Below, in pieces: positions 44,338-55,032 of a stretch of 64,000 nt of DNA (positions are counted from its first letter, which is position 1; the number at the start of each line of letters is the position of its first letter). The notes below the pieces were generated by a model. That model did no database searches, was not told the DNA's origin, and saw nothing but the letters and a program-made list of their open reading frames with translations. The stretch comes from Phycisphaerales bacterium (GTDB lineage: Bacteria; Planctomycetota; Phycisphaerae; Phycisphaerales; UBA1924): the NCBI GenBank assembly GCA_007693765.1, contig RECZ01000080.1:1-64000 (forward strand), in the 5' to 3' direction. The translations under genes were made by a program, and so were the position numbers.

Positions 44338-45165
44338 ATGGACGATCGTCAGGGTCAGATCACTGAAGGCGCCGGTCTCCAAGAGTCGCGTCTCAACACC
44401 GACTTCATCGACTGGCTGCAACGCTGGGGCACGCCCATCCTGCTGATTGTGTGCGTCATCGCCATCGCCTACTCCGGGCGCACGTGGTGGCAGCGCTCGC
44501 AGACCGCCAAGTTCGACGAGGCGCACGTGCAGCTCAACGCGGCCATGATCGCCGGCAGCCCCGACGGCCTGCTGCGCGTCGCCCGCGAGCACCGCTCGAC
44601 CGGCGCCGTCGCCGCGATGGCCACGCTCGCCGCCGCGGACGCGTTCCTGAAAACCTCCGTCACCGGCGTCGTGCCCGGCGGCGATCCCACCAGTGAGAAC
44701 GATCGCCTCAACGACGACGAGATCCGGGCCAACCTCGAGCGCGCCCGAGACCTCTACCAGGAGGTCATCGCCGCCATCGGCTCCGACAAGCGCAAGGTCC
44801 TGCACGCGCTGCAGGCGCGCATGGGCGTCGCCGCGGCCCTGATCGGCCTGCGCGATATCGAGGGCGCGAACCGCACGCTCACCGAGACCGCGCGCATCGC
44901 CCGCGAGGCGGGCTTCCCCGGATTCGCCGACTCCGCCGAGGCCCGCATGGAGCTCCTCCGCGACATCCGCTTCAACGACGTGCTGCCCGACGAGAACGAC
45001 GTGCAGATCTCGGCCCGCCCGGTCGAGGGCCCGAGCATGAGCGATATCGAAGCGCTCCTGCAGCAGCGCGGCACGGACGTCTTCGGCCCCGCCGAGCCCG
45101 AGCCGCAGGGCGTGATCATCGAGGAATTCGACATCCCCACGGGCCCGCTCGACGACGGGCGATGA
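44338..45165 (+). CDS. YfgM-like tetratricopeptide membrane protein
   Basis: 275 aa. The cytoplasmic N-terminus (about 27 residues) and one membrane helix (about 31-50, WGTPILLIVCVIAIAYSG) are followed by a periplasmic helical region with TPR-like repeats, as in YfgM/TPR_21 ancillary translocon proteins. YfgM links SecYEG to periplasmic chaperones; that role is inferred. The C-terminal ~60 residues are acidic and Pro-rich. GGAG precedes the ATG. The stop overlaps rluD (ATGA). Confidence 0.72.
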   Translation: MDDRQGQITEGAGLQESRLNTDFIDWLQRWGTPILLIVCVIAIAYSGRTWWQRSQTAKFDEAHVQLNAAMIAGSPDGLLRVAREHRSTGAVAAMATLAAADAFLKTSVTGVVPGGDPTSENDRLNDDEIRANLERARDLYQEVIAAIGSDKRKVLHALQARMGVAAALIGLRDIEGANRTLTETARIAREAGFPGFADSAEARMELLRDIRFNDVLPDENDVQISARPVEGPSMSDIEALLQQRGTDVFGPAEPEPQGVIIEEFDIPTGPLDDGR

Positions 45166-46448
45166 GCCGCGACGAGTCCCCGCCGCGCGATCCCGGGCCC
45201 ACAACGCCCCGCGCGCCCGCGGCGGATCACCCGCACACCGAAGCCTTGGCCGAGGCCCTCGCCCTCGACGACGATGCCTCGCTCATCCTCCCCGGGGGGA
45301 AGGTCGATCCCGACGCCGTCCGCGCCGCCGCCGACGACGATGCGCCCTGCCGCGTCGTGTTCACGCTCTCGCGCGACCTCAAGAAGCGGCTCGACCGCTA
45401 CCTGACCGACCGCATCCCCTTCATGAGCCGCAGCCAGTTGCAGCGCCTCATCGCCAACGAGGCGGTGACCGTGAACGGGCGCACGCCCAAGGCGTCCACC
45501 ACGCTGCGGCAGGGCGACGTCGTCGAGGTGATCGTCCCGCCGCCGCCGCCGAGCGGCGTGCGCCCCGAGCGCATCCCGCTGGAGATCGTGTACGAGGACG
45601 AAGAGCTCATCGTCCTCAACAAGCAGCCGGACATCATCGTCCACCCCGCCCGCAGCCACCTCGCGGGCACGATGATCAACGCCCTCGCGTGGCACTTCCA
45701 GAACGCCTCCGCGACCGGCGGCTCACTCTCGAACGTCGGCGACGAGTTCGCCCGCCCCGGCGTCGTGCACCGCCTCGACCGGCACACCACCGGCGTGATC
45801 GTTTTCGCCAAGCAGGACGAGGCCCACTGGAAACTCGGGCGCCAGTTCGAGCACCGGCAGGTGGACAAGCGTTACCTCGCGCTCGTGCACGGCGAGATGG
45901 AGACGCTCGCCGACGTCATCGACCTGCCCATCGGCCCGCACCCCAGCAAAGAGAAGGGGATGCGCGAGAAGTACGTCGTCCGCCACGACGAGCAGGGCAA
46001 GAACGCCGTCACCATTTACCGCGTGCGCGAGCGCTACCAGGGCTACACCCTCGTTGAACTCGAGCTCAAGACCGGACGAACGCACCAGATCCGCGTCCAC
46101 CTCAGCCACCTCGGCTACCCCATCGTCGGCGACGACATGTACGGCGGCCGCGCCCGCACTGTGGCCGACGTCGTGCCCGACGCCGCGGCCCGCGCCCGCT
46201 GGGGCGCGGACGACGACGTGGTCATGGGGCGTCAGGCCCTCCACGCCGCGGTGCTGGGCTTCCGCAAACCGGCCACGGGCGAGCCCATGACCTTCACGGC
46301 GCCCCTCCCGATGGACATGGCCCGCCTTGTCGCCATACTGCGTGCGCACCGGGCGCTCGATCTGAGCGTCGGTGTCGCCGGCGCCACGGTGGACCTCGAC
46401 CGCTGCGCGCCGCGTACACAACCAGACTCAGACGGAGACACCGCATGA
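45162..46448 (+). CDS. rluD: pseudouridine synthase, RluD/RluA family
   Basis: 428 aa. The N-terminal ~60 residues are acidic and unusual. An S4 domain (LDRYLTDRIPFMSRSQLQRLI) follows, then the catalytic core with Asp206 in HRLDRHTTG, and GRTHQIRVHLSHLGYPIVGD. Probably makes pseudouridines in helix 69 of 23S rRNA (RluD); other RluA-family targets are possible. An insert of about 25 residues (ARTVADVVPDAAARARWGAD) follows the last motif. It overlaps both neighbours by 4 nt. Confidence 0.9.
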   Translation: MSRDESPPRDPGPTTPRAPAADHPHTEALAEALALDDDASLILPGGKVDPDAVRAAADDDAPCRVVFTLSRDLKKRLDRYLTDRIPFMSRSQLQRLIANEAVTVNGRTPKASTTLRQGDVVEVIVPPPPPSGVRPERIPLEIVYEDEELIVLNKQPDIIVHPARSHLAGTMINALAWHFQNASATGGSLSNVGDEFARPGVVHRLDRHTTGVIVFAKQDEAHWKLGRQFEHRQVDKRYLALVHGEMETLADVIDLPIGPHPSKEKGMREKYVVRHDEQGKNAVTIYRVRERYQGYTLVELELKTGRTHQIRVHLSHLGYPIVGDDMYGGRARTVADVVPDAAARARWGADDDVVMGRQALHAAVLGFRKPATGEPMTFTAPLPMDMARLVAILRAHRALDLSVGVAGATVDLDRCAPRTQPDSDGDTA

Positions 46449-47836
46449 CCACGCCGACCACGCCAAACACGACCGCACGTCTCATCCCCGCCCTCATGCT
46501 GGGCGGGGCGGCGCTGCTGCTCACCGCCTGCAACAGCGCCGAACGCGCCCCTGCGAGCGGCGCCGCCGCGTGGCAGGGCCCGCCTCGCGTCACCGGCTCG
46601 GCCATCGTCGCCCTTAGCGACGCCGACCTGCGCTCCGGCGCCTTCTACGACGGGCGTCTCTTCGGCGACGACCACGACGCCGAGCGCGCCGCCGACGCCC
46701 TCACGCTCGTCCGCTTCCCGCTTCCCGACCCGACCGACCGCAGCGCCATGGCGGATGTCGCCCAGATCGGCGTCACCAACAGCGTGCTCGGACCGCCCCG
46801 CGCCGCCGCGATGGATGCGCGCGGGCGCTTCGTGCTGGTGCTCGAGACCCGTGGCTCCGCCGGCCCCGACGCATACACCATGGGCGATCTGCCCCCGGGC
46901 GGCACGCTCACCCTCGTCGACACCACCAGCCCCTTCGAGGGCGGGACGGACCCGCTCGAGCGTGGCCTGCGCATTCGTGCCGCGATCGACGTCGGCCCGG
47001 GCACGTCCAGCGTGGCGCTGCACCCGGAGGGCGCCGTCGCCGCGATCGCCGGGCCGGGTTCGCTCGAGACGCTCTTCGTGCGCATCACCGACACCGGGAT
47101 CGAGCCCGTCGGGCGCTACCGTCTCGCCGGCCTCCCCCGCGGCGACCTCGCCAAGCCAGCGACGATCGCCTTCGATCCCACGGGCCGTCGCCTCGCCGTC
47201 ACCGCGCTGGGCGCCGACATGGTCTCGTTTTACGAGTTCCACGACGACGGCGTGACGATCCAACTCCGCCCATGGGGCGCGCCCCTCTTCGTGGGCAACT
47301 TTCCCTACACCGGCGAGTGGACGCCCGATGGGCGGCACTTCATCACCAGCGATCTCCGCTGGGGCGACCACGACGCCCCCAACATCATCGGCGCCCCCGA
47401 TGGCCGCCTGAGCATCGTGCGCGTCTCGGGTGACAGCGGCGAGGACGCCGTACACGAGCGCGTGGCCATCGTCGACGTCGGCGTCAGTCCCGAGGGCCTC
47501 GTCGTGCACCCCGCGGGCGACCTCATCGTGACCGGCAACATCGGCAGGTCGTTCTTCCCCGAGGATCACCCCGACCGCACCGACGGCGGCTCCCTCACGC
47601 TCGTCTCGCTCGACCGCTCCAGCGGGCGCGCGGAGGTCATCGGCGAGTACCCAACGGGCGTGGCGCCGCAGGGCCTCGCGTTCGATGTGACGGGCGACCA
47701 CCTGCTGGTCACGGACTTCGATTCCGGCGACGTGCAGGTCTGGCGCGTCCGGCGCGGGCGCGACACCGCGCTCGTCTTCACCGGCATGGTCGTGCACGTC
47801 GGCGAGGGAGCGCACTGGGTGAACGTGCTGCCCTGA
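46445..47836 (+). CDS. beta-propeller lipoprotein (YncE-like)
   Basis: 463 aa. The signal peptide ends LLLTACN, a lipobox with Cys at about residue 28, so it is a periplasmic or surface lipoprotein. The rest contains propeller-like repeats such as GTSSVALHPEGAVAAIAG, PATIAFDPTGRRLAV and PQGLAFDVTGDHLLVTD, with WTPDGRHFITSD. The ligand is unknown. The ATG overlaps the rluD stop, and GGAGA lies upstream. It is followed by the convergent CYTH gene. Confidence 0.82.
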   Translation: MTTPTTPNTTARLIPALMLGGAALLLTACNSAERAPASGAAAWQGPPRVTGSAIVALSDADLRSGAFYDGRLFGDDHDAERAADALTLVRFPLPDPTDRSAMADVAQIGVTNSVLGPPRAAAMDARGRFVLVLETRGSAGPDAYTMGDLPPGGTLTLVDTTSPFEGGTDPLERGLRIRAAIDVGPGTSSVALHPEGAVAAIAGPGSLETLFVRITDTGIEPVGRYRLAGLPRGDLAKPATIAFDPTGRRLAVTALGADMVSFYEFHDDGVTIQLRPWGAPLFVGNFPYTGEWTPDGRHFITSDLRWGDHDAPNIIGAPDGRLSIVRVSGDSGEDAVHERVAIVDVGVSPEGLVVHPAGDLIVTGNIGRSFFPEDHPDRTDGGSLTLVSLDRSSGRAEVIGEYPTGVAPQGLAFDVTGDHLLVTDFDSGDVQVWRVRRGRDTALVFTGMVVHVGEGAHWVNVLP

Positions 47837-47852
47837 GCGGGCGCACGCCGAT

Positions 47853-48389
47853 TCACGCGGCGCCGGCGTCGTACGCGTCGTAGGCGATCTCGCGGGCCAT
47901 CAGGTCGCGGTAGCTCAGCGAGACGGGCTCGCCCAGCGCCGGGCCGAGCAGGTCGCGCACCGAACGCAGCGCCTCGGCCGCGCCGGGCACGCGCGTGCGC
48001 ACGCCCACGGGCGATTCGATCTCCGCGAACAGGCCCAGCGACGACACGTCGTCGAGGTTGATGCGCACGCCGCGCCACAGCCACGTCGTGCGCCGCTTCC
48101 GCACCGCGAGCTGCACCCGCAGCCCGTGCACGCCGAACCGCGACCGGGCGGCGGCCTCCGAGTACACGTGCACGCTGCACAGCCGCGGCGAGACGCGCCG
48201 CTGCCGGGTGTAGAACAACCACTCCGTCGCCCCGCCCACGCTCACCCGGCGCAGCAGGTGGGCGTCGGGCACGCGGAAGTGCGTGTCGTTCTGCGCGACC
48301 GAGGCGACGAGCAGCATCCCCGCGCGCATGCACGCGGCGTGGGCGAGGTTGGGGTCTCGCAGTTCGTGTTTGACGTCGACGATGCGCAT
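47853..48389 (-). CDS. CYTH-domain protein (class IV adenylate cyclase-like)
   Basis: 178 aa. Segments match CyaB-type CYTH proteins: QNDTHFRVPDAHLLRR (compare DTYFxVPxGRLKLRE), TEWLFYTRQ, a middle strand, and WRGVRINLDDVSSLGLFAEIE, the conserved 'D-xx-LG-F-E-E' region. The N-terminal HELR and internal acidic/basic residues would line the triphosphate tunnel. Adenylate cyclase, thiamine triphosphatase or another triphosphate substrate is possible. No leaderless box is seen. Confidence 0.78.
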   Translation of the reverse strand: MRIVDVKHELRDPNLAHAACMRAGMLLVASVAQNDTHFRVPDAHLLRRVSVGGATEWLFYTRQRRVSPRLCSVHVYSEAAARSRFGVHGLRVQLAVRKRRTTWLWRGVRINLDDVSSLGLFAEIESPVGVRTRVPGAAEALRSVRDLLGPALGEPVSLSYRDLMAREIAYDAYDAGAA

Positions 48390-48465
48390 GGCTCACCCAA
48401 GAGTGCCGCGGCGGGGGCGACGGTCAAGGGCCGAAAACGACGCGGTGCGATGGTCCGAGAGATGC

Positions 48466-51606
<3,141 letters not shown>

Positions 51607-51648
51607 TCACCGAGGGCGCCCCGCGGACCAACACGGATCGGAGCAGGC

Positions 51649-51921
51649 ATGATCACCCAACTGGCGCTGAGTTTCCCCCACGGCATGGAGTGGATCGTCA
51701 TCGGCGTCATCGCGCTGCTGCTCTTTGGCAAGCGCCTGCCCGAGGTCGCCCGCAGCGTGGGTCGGGGCATCGTCGAGTTCAAGAAGGGCGTGAAGGGCAT
51801 CGAGGACGAGATCGACGGCATGTCCGACGAGCCGCCCCGCAAGCTCGAGAGCGACCAGCGCACCGTCTCGCAGGAACAGCGCGCCCCCGCCCGCGAAGAG
51901 CCTCGCCCCGACGCCACCTGA
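51649..51921 (+). CDS. tatA: twin-arginine translocase subunit TatA
   Basis: 90 aa. A short N-terminal membrane helix (residues about 13-29) is followed by the hinge FGKRLPEVARSVGRGI, an amphipathic helix and a charged tail. It forms the protein-conducting pore of the Tat system. GGAG precedes ATG 51649. TatB/TatC are not in the window. Confidence 0.9.
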   Translation: MITQLALSFPHGMEWIVIGVIALLLFGKRLPEVARSVGRGIVEFKKGVKGIEDEIDGMSDEPPRKLESDQRTVSQEQRAPAREEPRPDAT

Positions 51922-51999
51922 GCCGGCGCCACGCCACCGGAATCAACCCTGAAACTCGACGCGACCATGAGCGCGCGTCGCGATGCCCGCTGCGCGTGT

Positions 52000-52650
52000 T
52001 CAGCCGTCGCGCAGCATCGCGTCGAGAGCATCGGCGTTGTCGGCGAGGATGAGCGCCACGAGCGGGTCGTCGAGGTCGGCGCCGATCTCGGCGTTGTGCA
52101 GCAGCGTCTGGGCGTAGAGGCTGGCGTCGTGGTTGTCCTCGCGTCGCCAGAGGTCGAGGAAGACGCAGATCGCCCAGGGGCGGTTTGTGGCGTTGTCGGG
52201 CTGCATGTGCTCGAGCATCCACGTTGCGCTGAGATCGAGCCGGCGGAGGCGCTCCGGGTCGCCGGAGCGCCGGGCGAGCCACCACAGGGCGTGCATCGCG
52301 GAGAGTTCGGTCTCCGTCCAGACCTCGACGCCGCGCATCCCGACGGGGTCGGAGAGGGGGGCCGGGGCGTCTGCGCGTTCCGGCGCGAGCAGGGGGGGAA
52401 TAGGTCCCTCGGGGCTGGTGAGGGCGAGCCAGAGGGCGTCGTCGAGGGAATGCGGCGGCGCGATGTGCGAAGGGACGGGCGTGGTGGGGGCGCTGGAGGG
52501 GGACGCCCCGGCAGGGCGCCCAACGGTGTCGCGCCAGGTCCCGAAACCGCGGGCGACGCCCCGAGGCGGGGGGCGCCCCTGCGTCAGGGCGAGCCGCTCC
52601 TCGGCGCGTCGACGCAGCGTGCGGGCCCAGGATGCGAGGTCGTGCTGCAC
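52000..52650 (-). CDS. hypothetical protein
   Basis: 216 aa, soluble, GTG start. The N-terminal third is Arg/Pro/Ala-rich and possibly disordered. The C-terminal two thirds are helical (LSAMHALWWLARRSG, RPWAICVFLDLWRRE, LVALILADNADALDAML). Family not recognised. Divergent from the zinc-ribbon gene. Confidence 0.6.
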   Translation of the reverse strand: MQHDLASWARTLRRRAEERLALTQGRPPPRGVARGFGTWRDTVGRPAGASPSSAPTTPVPSHIAPPHSLDDALWLALTSPEGPIPPLLAPERADAPAPLSDPVGMRGVEVWTETELSAMHALWWLARRSGDPERLRRLDLSATWMLEHMQPDNATNRPWAICVFLDLWRREDNHDASLYAQTLLHNAEIGADLDDPLVALILADNADALDAMLRDG

Positions 52651-52711
52651 GGAGAACGATTGTTCGCCGCCCGATGAGAAAAATCACTCTGGACCCCGCC
52701 CGTTGCGCGCT

Positions 52712-52717
52712 TATATT
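52712..52717 (+). promoter_or_regulatory. -10 box for leaderless zinc-ribbon gene
   Basis: TATATT ends 6 nt before ATG 52724. CTGGAC lies 17 nt upstream as a possible -35. Confidence 0.6.
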
Positions 52718-52723
52718 CAACAC

Positions 52724-53128
52724 ATGCTCGACGCCCGTCGCACACGCTCGACTCGGCTGACCGCGAGGCTCTGCCTCGCGTGCGGCTACCGCGGGCGAGA
52801 GCTCCAGGGCGAGGAGGGCGAGCTGACCATCCGCTGCCCGGTGTGCGGCGAAGACCTCTACTCCCGACGCGCGCGCAGCTACGCGGAGATGGAGGGCATC
52901 GAGGTCGCGCCGGACACCCCGACGAGCGACCCGTCCGCGCCGATCGATTCCGACTTCGACCCGATGAACGACCCACGTCCGACCGGCTCGGCGGCGGTCG
53001 CGATCAGCGCATCGCTGCGCAGCCCCAAGGGGCGTGCGGCTGTGCGCATTCTCGCAGCGATGTTGGTGAGCGCGCTGCTGGTTGGCGTCGGCGTAGCGGT
53101 GGTGCTCGCGTTCGGGCTGTCGTTCTGA
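52724..53128 (+). CDS. zinc-ribbon protein with C-terminal membrane helix
   Basis: 134 aa. A zinc ribbon from CLACGY to CPVCGE (residues about 16-45) is followed by an acidic Pro/Asp-rich stretch and a C-terminal membrane helix (about 110-131). Same architecture as the 24532 protein, so the two may be paralogues; function unknown. The frame runs 197 codons upstream as a shadow; the TATATT box 6 nt before ATG 52724 decides the start. Confidence 0.8.
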   Translation: MLDARRTRSTRLTARLCLACGYRGRELQGEEGELTIRCPVCGEDLYSRRARSYAEMEGIEVAPDTPTSDPSAPIDSDFDPMNDPRPTGSAAVAISASLRSPKGRAAVRILAAMLVSALLVGVGVAVVLAFGLSF

Positions 53129-53147
53129 GCCGCGAGCGGGGCTCGGG

Positions 53148-53153
53148 TATGCT
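53148..53153 (+). promoter_or_regulatory. candidate -10 box of the M20 peptidase gene
   Basis: TATGCT, about 42 nt before ATG 53196, with GGGAGG as ribosome binding site in the leader. Confidence 0.4.
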
Positions 53154-53195
53154 CCCCATCACAGCGCGACCGTAGAAACGTCGCTGGGAGGACCT

Positions 53196-54632
53196 ATGCC
53201 CGCAGAGCGAGTTCTTGAGTACTTGTCCGCGAACGAGCCCGCAGCGCTGGAGCGCATGATCGCGTGGCTGCGCATCCCCAGCGTCAGCACCGACCCCGCC
53301 TTCCGCGACGAGACGCGTCGCGCCGCGCAGTGGGCGTGCGAGCAACTCACCGCCGCGGGCCTCGACGGCGTGCTGCACGAGACGGGCACGAAGGAGAAGC
53401 CCGGCCACCCCATCGTCTGGGCGCACCACCCCGGCCCCAAGGACTACAAGGGCCCGCACGTCCTCTTCTACGGCCACTACGACGTGCAGCCGCCCGACCC
53501 GCTCGAACTCTGGGAGAGCCCGCCCTTCGAGCCCGTCGTGAAGCCCGCGATCCCCGGCGGCTCCGGCGAGCGCATCGTCGCCCGCGGCGCCGTGGACGAC
53601 AAGGGGCAGGTGACGTGCTTCCTCGAAGCCCTGCGCGCGTGGAAGGAAACAACGGGCGACATCCCCATCAAGCTCTCGGTGCTCATCGAGGGCGAGGAGG
53701 AATCGGGCAGCGCCAATCTCGAGGCCTACCTCGCCGCCAACAAGGACACCCTCTCGCGCGCGCACGTCTGCGTCATCAGCGACACCGGCATGCCCTCGCC
53801 CACGCAGCCCGCGATCACCTACGGCGTGCGCGGCCTCGCCTACACCGAGGTCATCCTGCACGGCCCTGATCAAGACCTGCACTCGGGCCTCTGGGGCGGG
53901 CGCGCGCCCAACCCGATCAACGAACTCACCCGCGTGCTCGCGCAATTGCACGACAAGGACCGCCGCGTCACCCTCCCGGGCTTCTACGACAGCGTGCAGG
54001 AGCCGACCGGCGAGGAGCGGGCGGCGTGGAAGAACCTCGGCTTCAACGCCGCGGCGTCGCTGAAGTCCATCGGACTCGGCCCCGAGGCGGACATCGGCGA
54101 GACGGGCTGGACGGCGCTGGAGCGTGAATGGGCGCGCCCGACGTGCGACATCAACGGCATCTGGGGCGGGTACCAGGGCGCGGGCGCCAAGACGGTCATC
54201 GCCTCCAAGGCCAGCGCCAAGGTGAGTTTCCGGCTCGTGGCGGATCAGGACCCGCACGCCGTGGCCCGGTCGTTCCAGGCGTGGCTGCATGAGCGGACCC
54301 CTCCCGGGTGCCGCTGGGAGTTCCACGACCACGGCGGCGGCCCCCCCGCGACGGTCGCCACGGACTCCGCCCACCTGCGCGGCGCCCGCAAGGCGCTGCA
54401 GACGGCGGCGGACGTCGCGCCCGTGCTCATAAAGAGCGGCGGGTCGATCCCCGTCGTGGGCATGATGCGTTCGATGCTCGGGCTCGACACCATCCTGATG
54501 GGCTTCGGCCTCGAGGACGACCGCGTCCACTCCCCAAACGAGAAGTTCGAGTTGGCGTGCTGGCGCCTGGGCATGCGCGCCCACGCCATGCTGATCGACG
54601 AGTTCTCGCGGTTCACCTCGCCCGACGCGTGA
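53196..54632 (+). CDS. M20-family metallopeptidase (dipeptidase)
   Basis: 478 aa, cytoplasmic. Metal and catalytic motifs are GHYDVQPPD (His94, Asp96), GAVDDKGQ and EGEEESGS; the lid domain has LHSGLWGG. It probably cleaves short peptides or acylated dipeptides; the length and DVQPPDPLELWESPPFEP fit the M20 dipeptidase group. GGGAGG precedes the ATG. Confidence 0.9.
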   Translation: MPAERVLEYLSANEPAALERMIAWLRIPSVSTDPAFRDETRRAAQWACEQLTAAGLDGVLHETGTKEKPGHPIVWAHHPGPKDYKGPHVLFYGHYDVQPPDPLELWESPPFEPVVKPAIPGGSGERIVARGAVDDKGQVTCFLEALRAWKETTGDIPIKLSVLIEGEEESGSANLEAYLAANKDTLSRAHVCVISDTGMPSPTQPAITYGVRGLAYTEVILHGPDQDLHSGLWGGRAPNPINELTRVLAQLHDKDRRVTLPGFYDSVQEPTGEERAAWKNLGFNAAASLKSIGLGPEADIGETGWTALEREWARPTCDINGIWGGYQGAGAKTVIASKASAKVSFRLVADQDPHAVARSFQAWLHERTPPGCRWEFHDHGGGPPATVATDSAHLRGARKALQTAADVAPVLIKSGGSIPVVGMMRSMLGLDTILMGFGLEDDRVHSPNEKFELACWRLGMRAHAMLIDEFSRFTSPDA

Positions 54633-54642
54633 GGGCCACGCT

Positions 54643-54990
54643 TTACGCCGCGCGAGCGGCGGGGGCGTCGGCGATCGCGGGGCTCTCCGCGTCCTGCTCT
54701 GTCGCCCCTGTCAAGCCAGGAATCTCGTCTTCCTTGATGACATCGACGATCTGGTCGCTCTGCAGGTGCGGGGCCGCGGCTGCCATCTCCATCCGCTGCG
54801 CATGCAGTTGGGCAAGGCGTTCGTCGTACTCCTGACGGAGGCTCAGCGTGCGGATGCGGAGGATGTGCATCGATTTCTCGTGCCGCGTGCGCGAGGCCAG
54901 CGCGTGCAGCGTCGAGACAACGGCGACCGCCCCGATCAAGGCTACCAACGCCCATACGCCAAGTGGGAGTCCGTTCATCGTCATCTGCAT
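54643..54990 (-). CDS. small membrane protein with coiled tail
   Basis: 115 aa, function unknown. One N-terminal helix (about residues 9-28, LGVWALVALIGAVAVVSTL) is followed by a charged helical segment (LRQEYDERLAQLHAQRMEM) and an acidic Ala-rich end. The longer frame is a shadow of the GATase-like gene. Divergent from 55033. Confidence 0.65.
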   Translation of the reverse strand: MQMTMNGLPLGVWALVALIGAVAVVSTLHALASRTRHEKSMHILRIRTLSLRQEYDERLAQLHAQRMEMAAAAPHLQSDQIVDVIKEDEIPGLTGATEQDAESPAIADAPAARAA

Positions 54991-55020
54991 CGGCCCCGCA
55001 TGCCCCGGTCTTGAGCCCGA

Positions 55021-55026
55021 TAGAAT
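55021..55026 (+). promoter_or_regulatory. -10 box for leaderless GATase-like gene
   Basis: TAGAAT ends 6 nt before GTG 55033. Confidence 0.6.
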
Positions 55027-55032
55027 CCCGGC

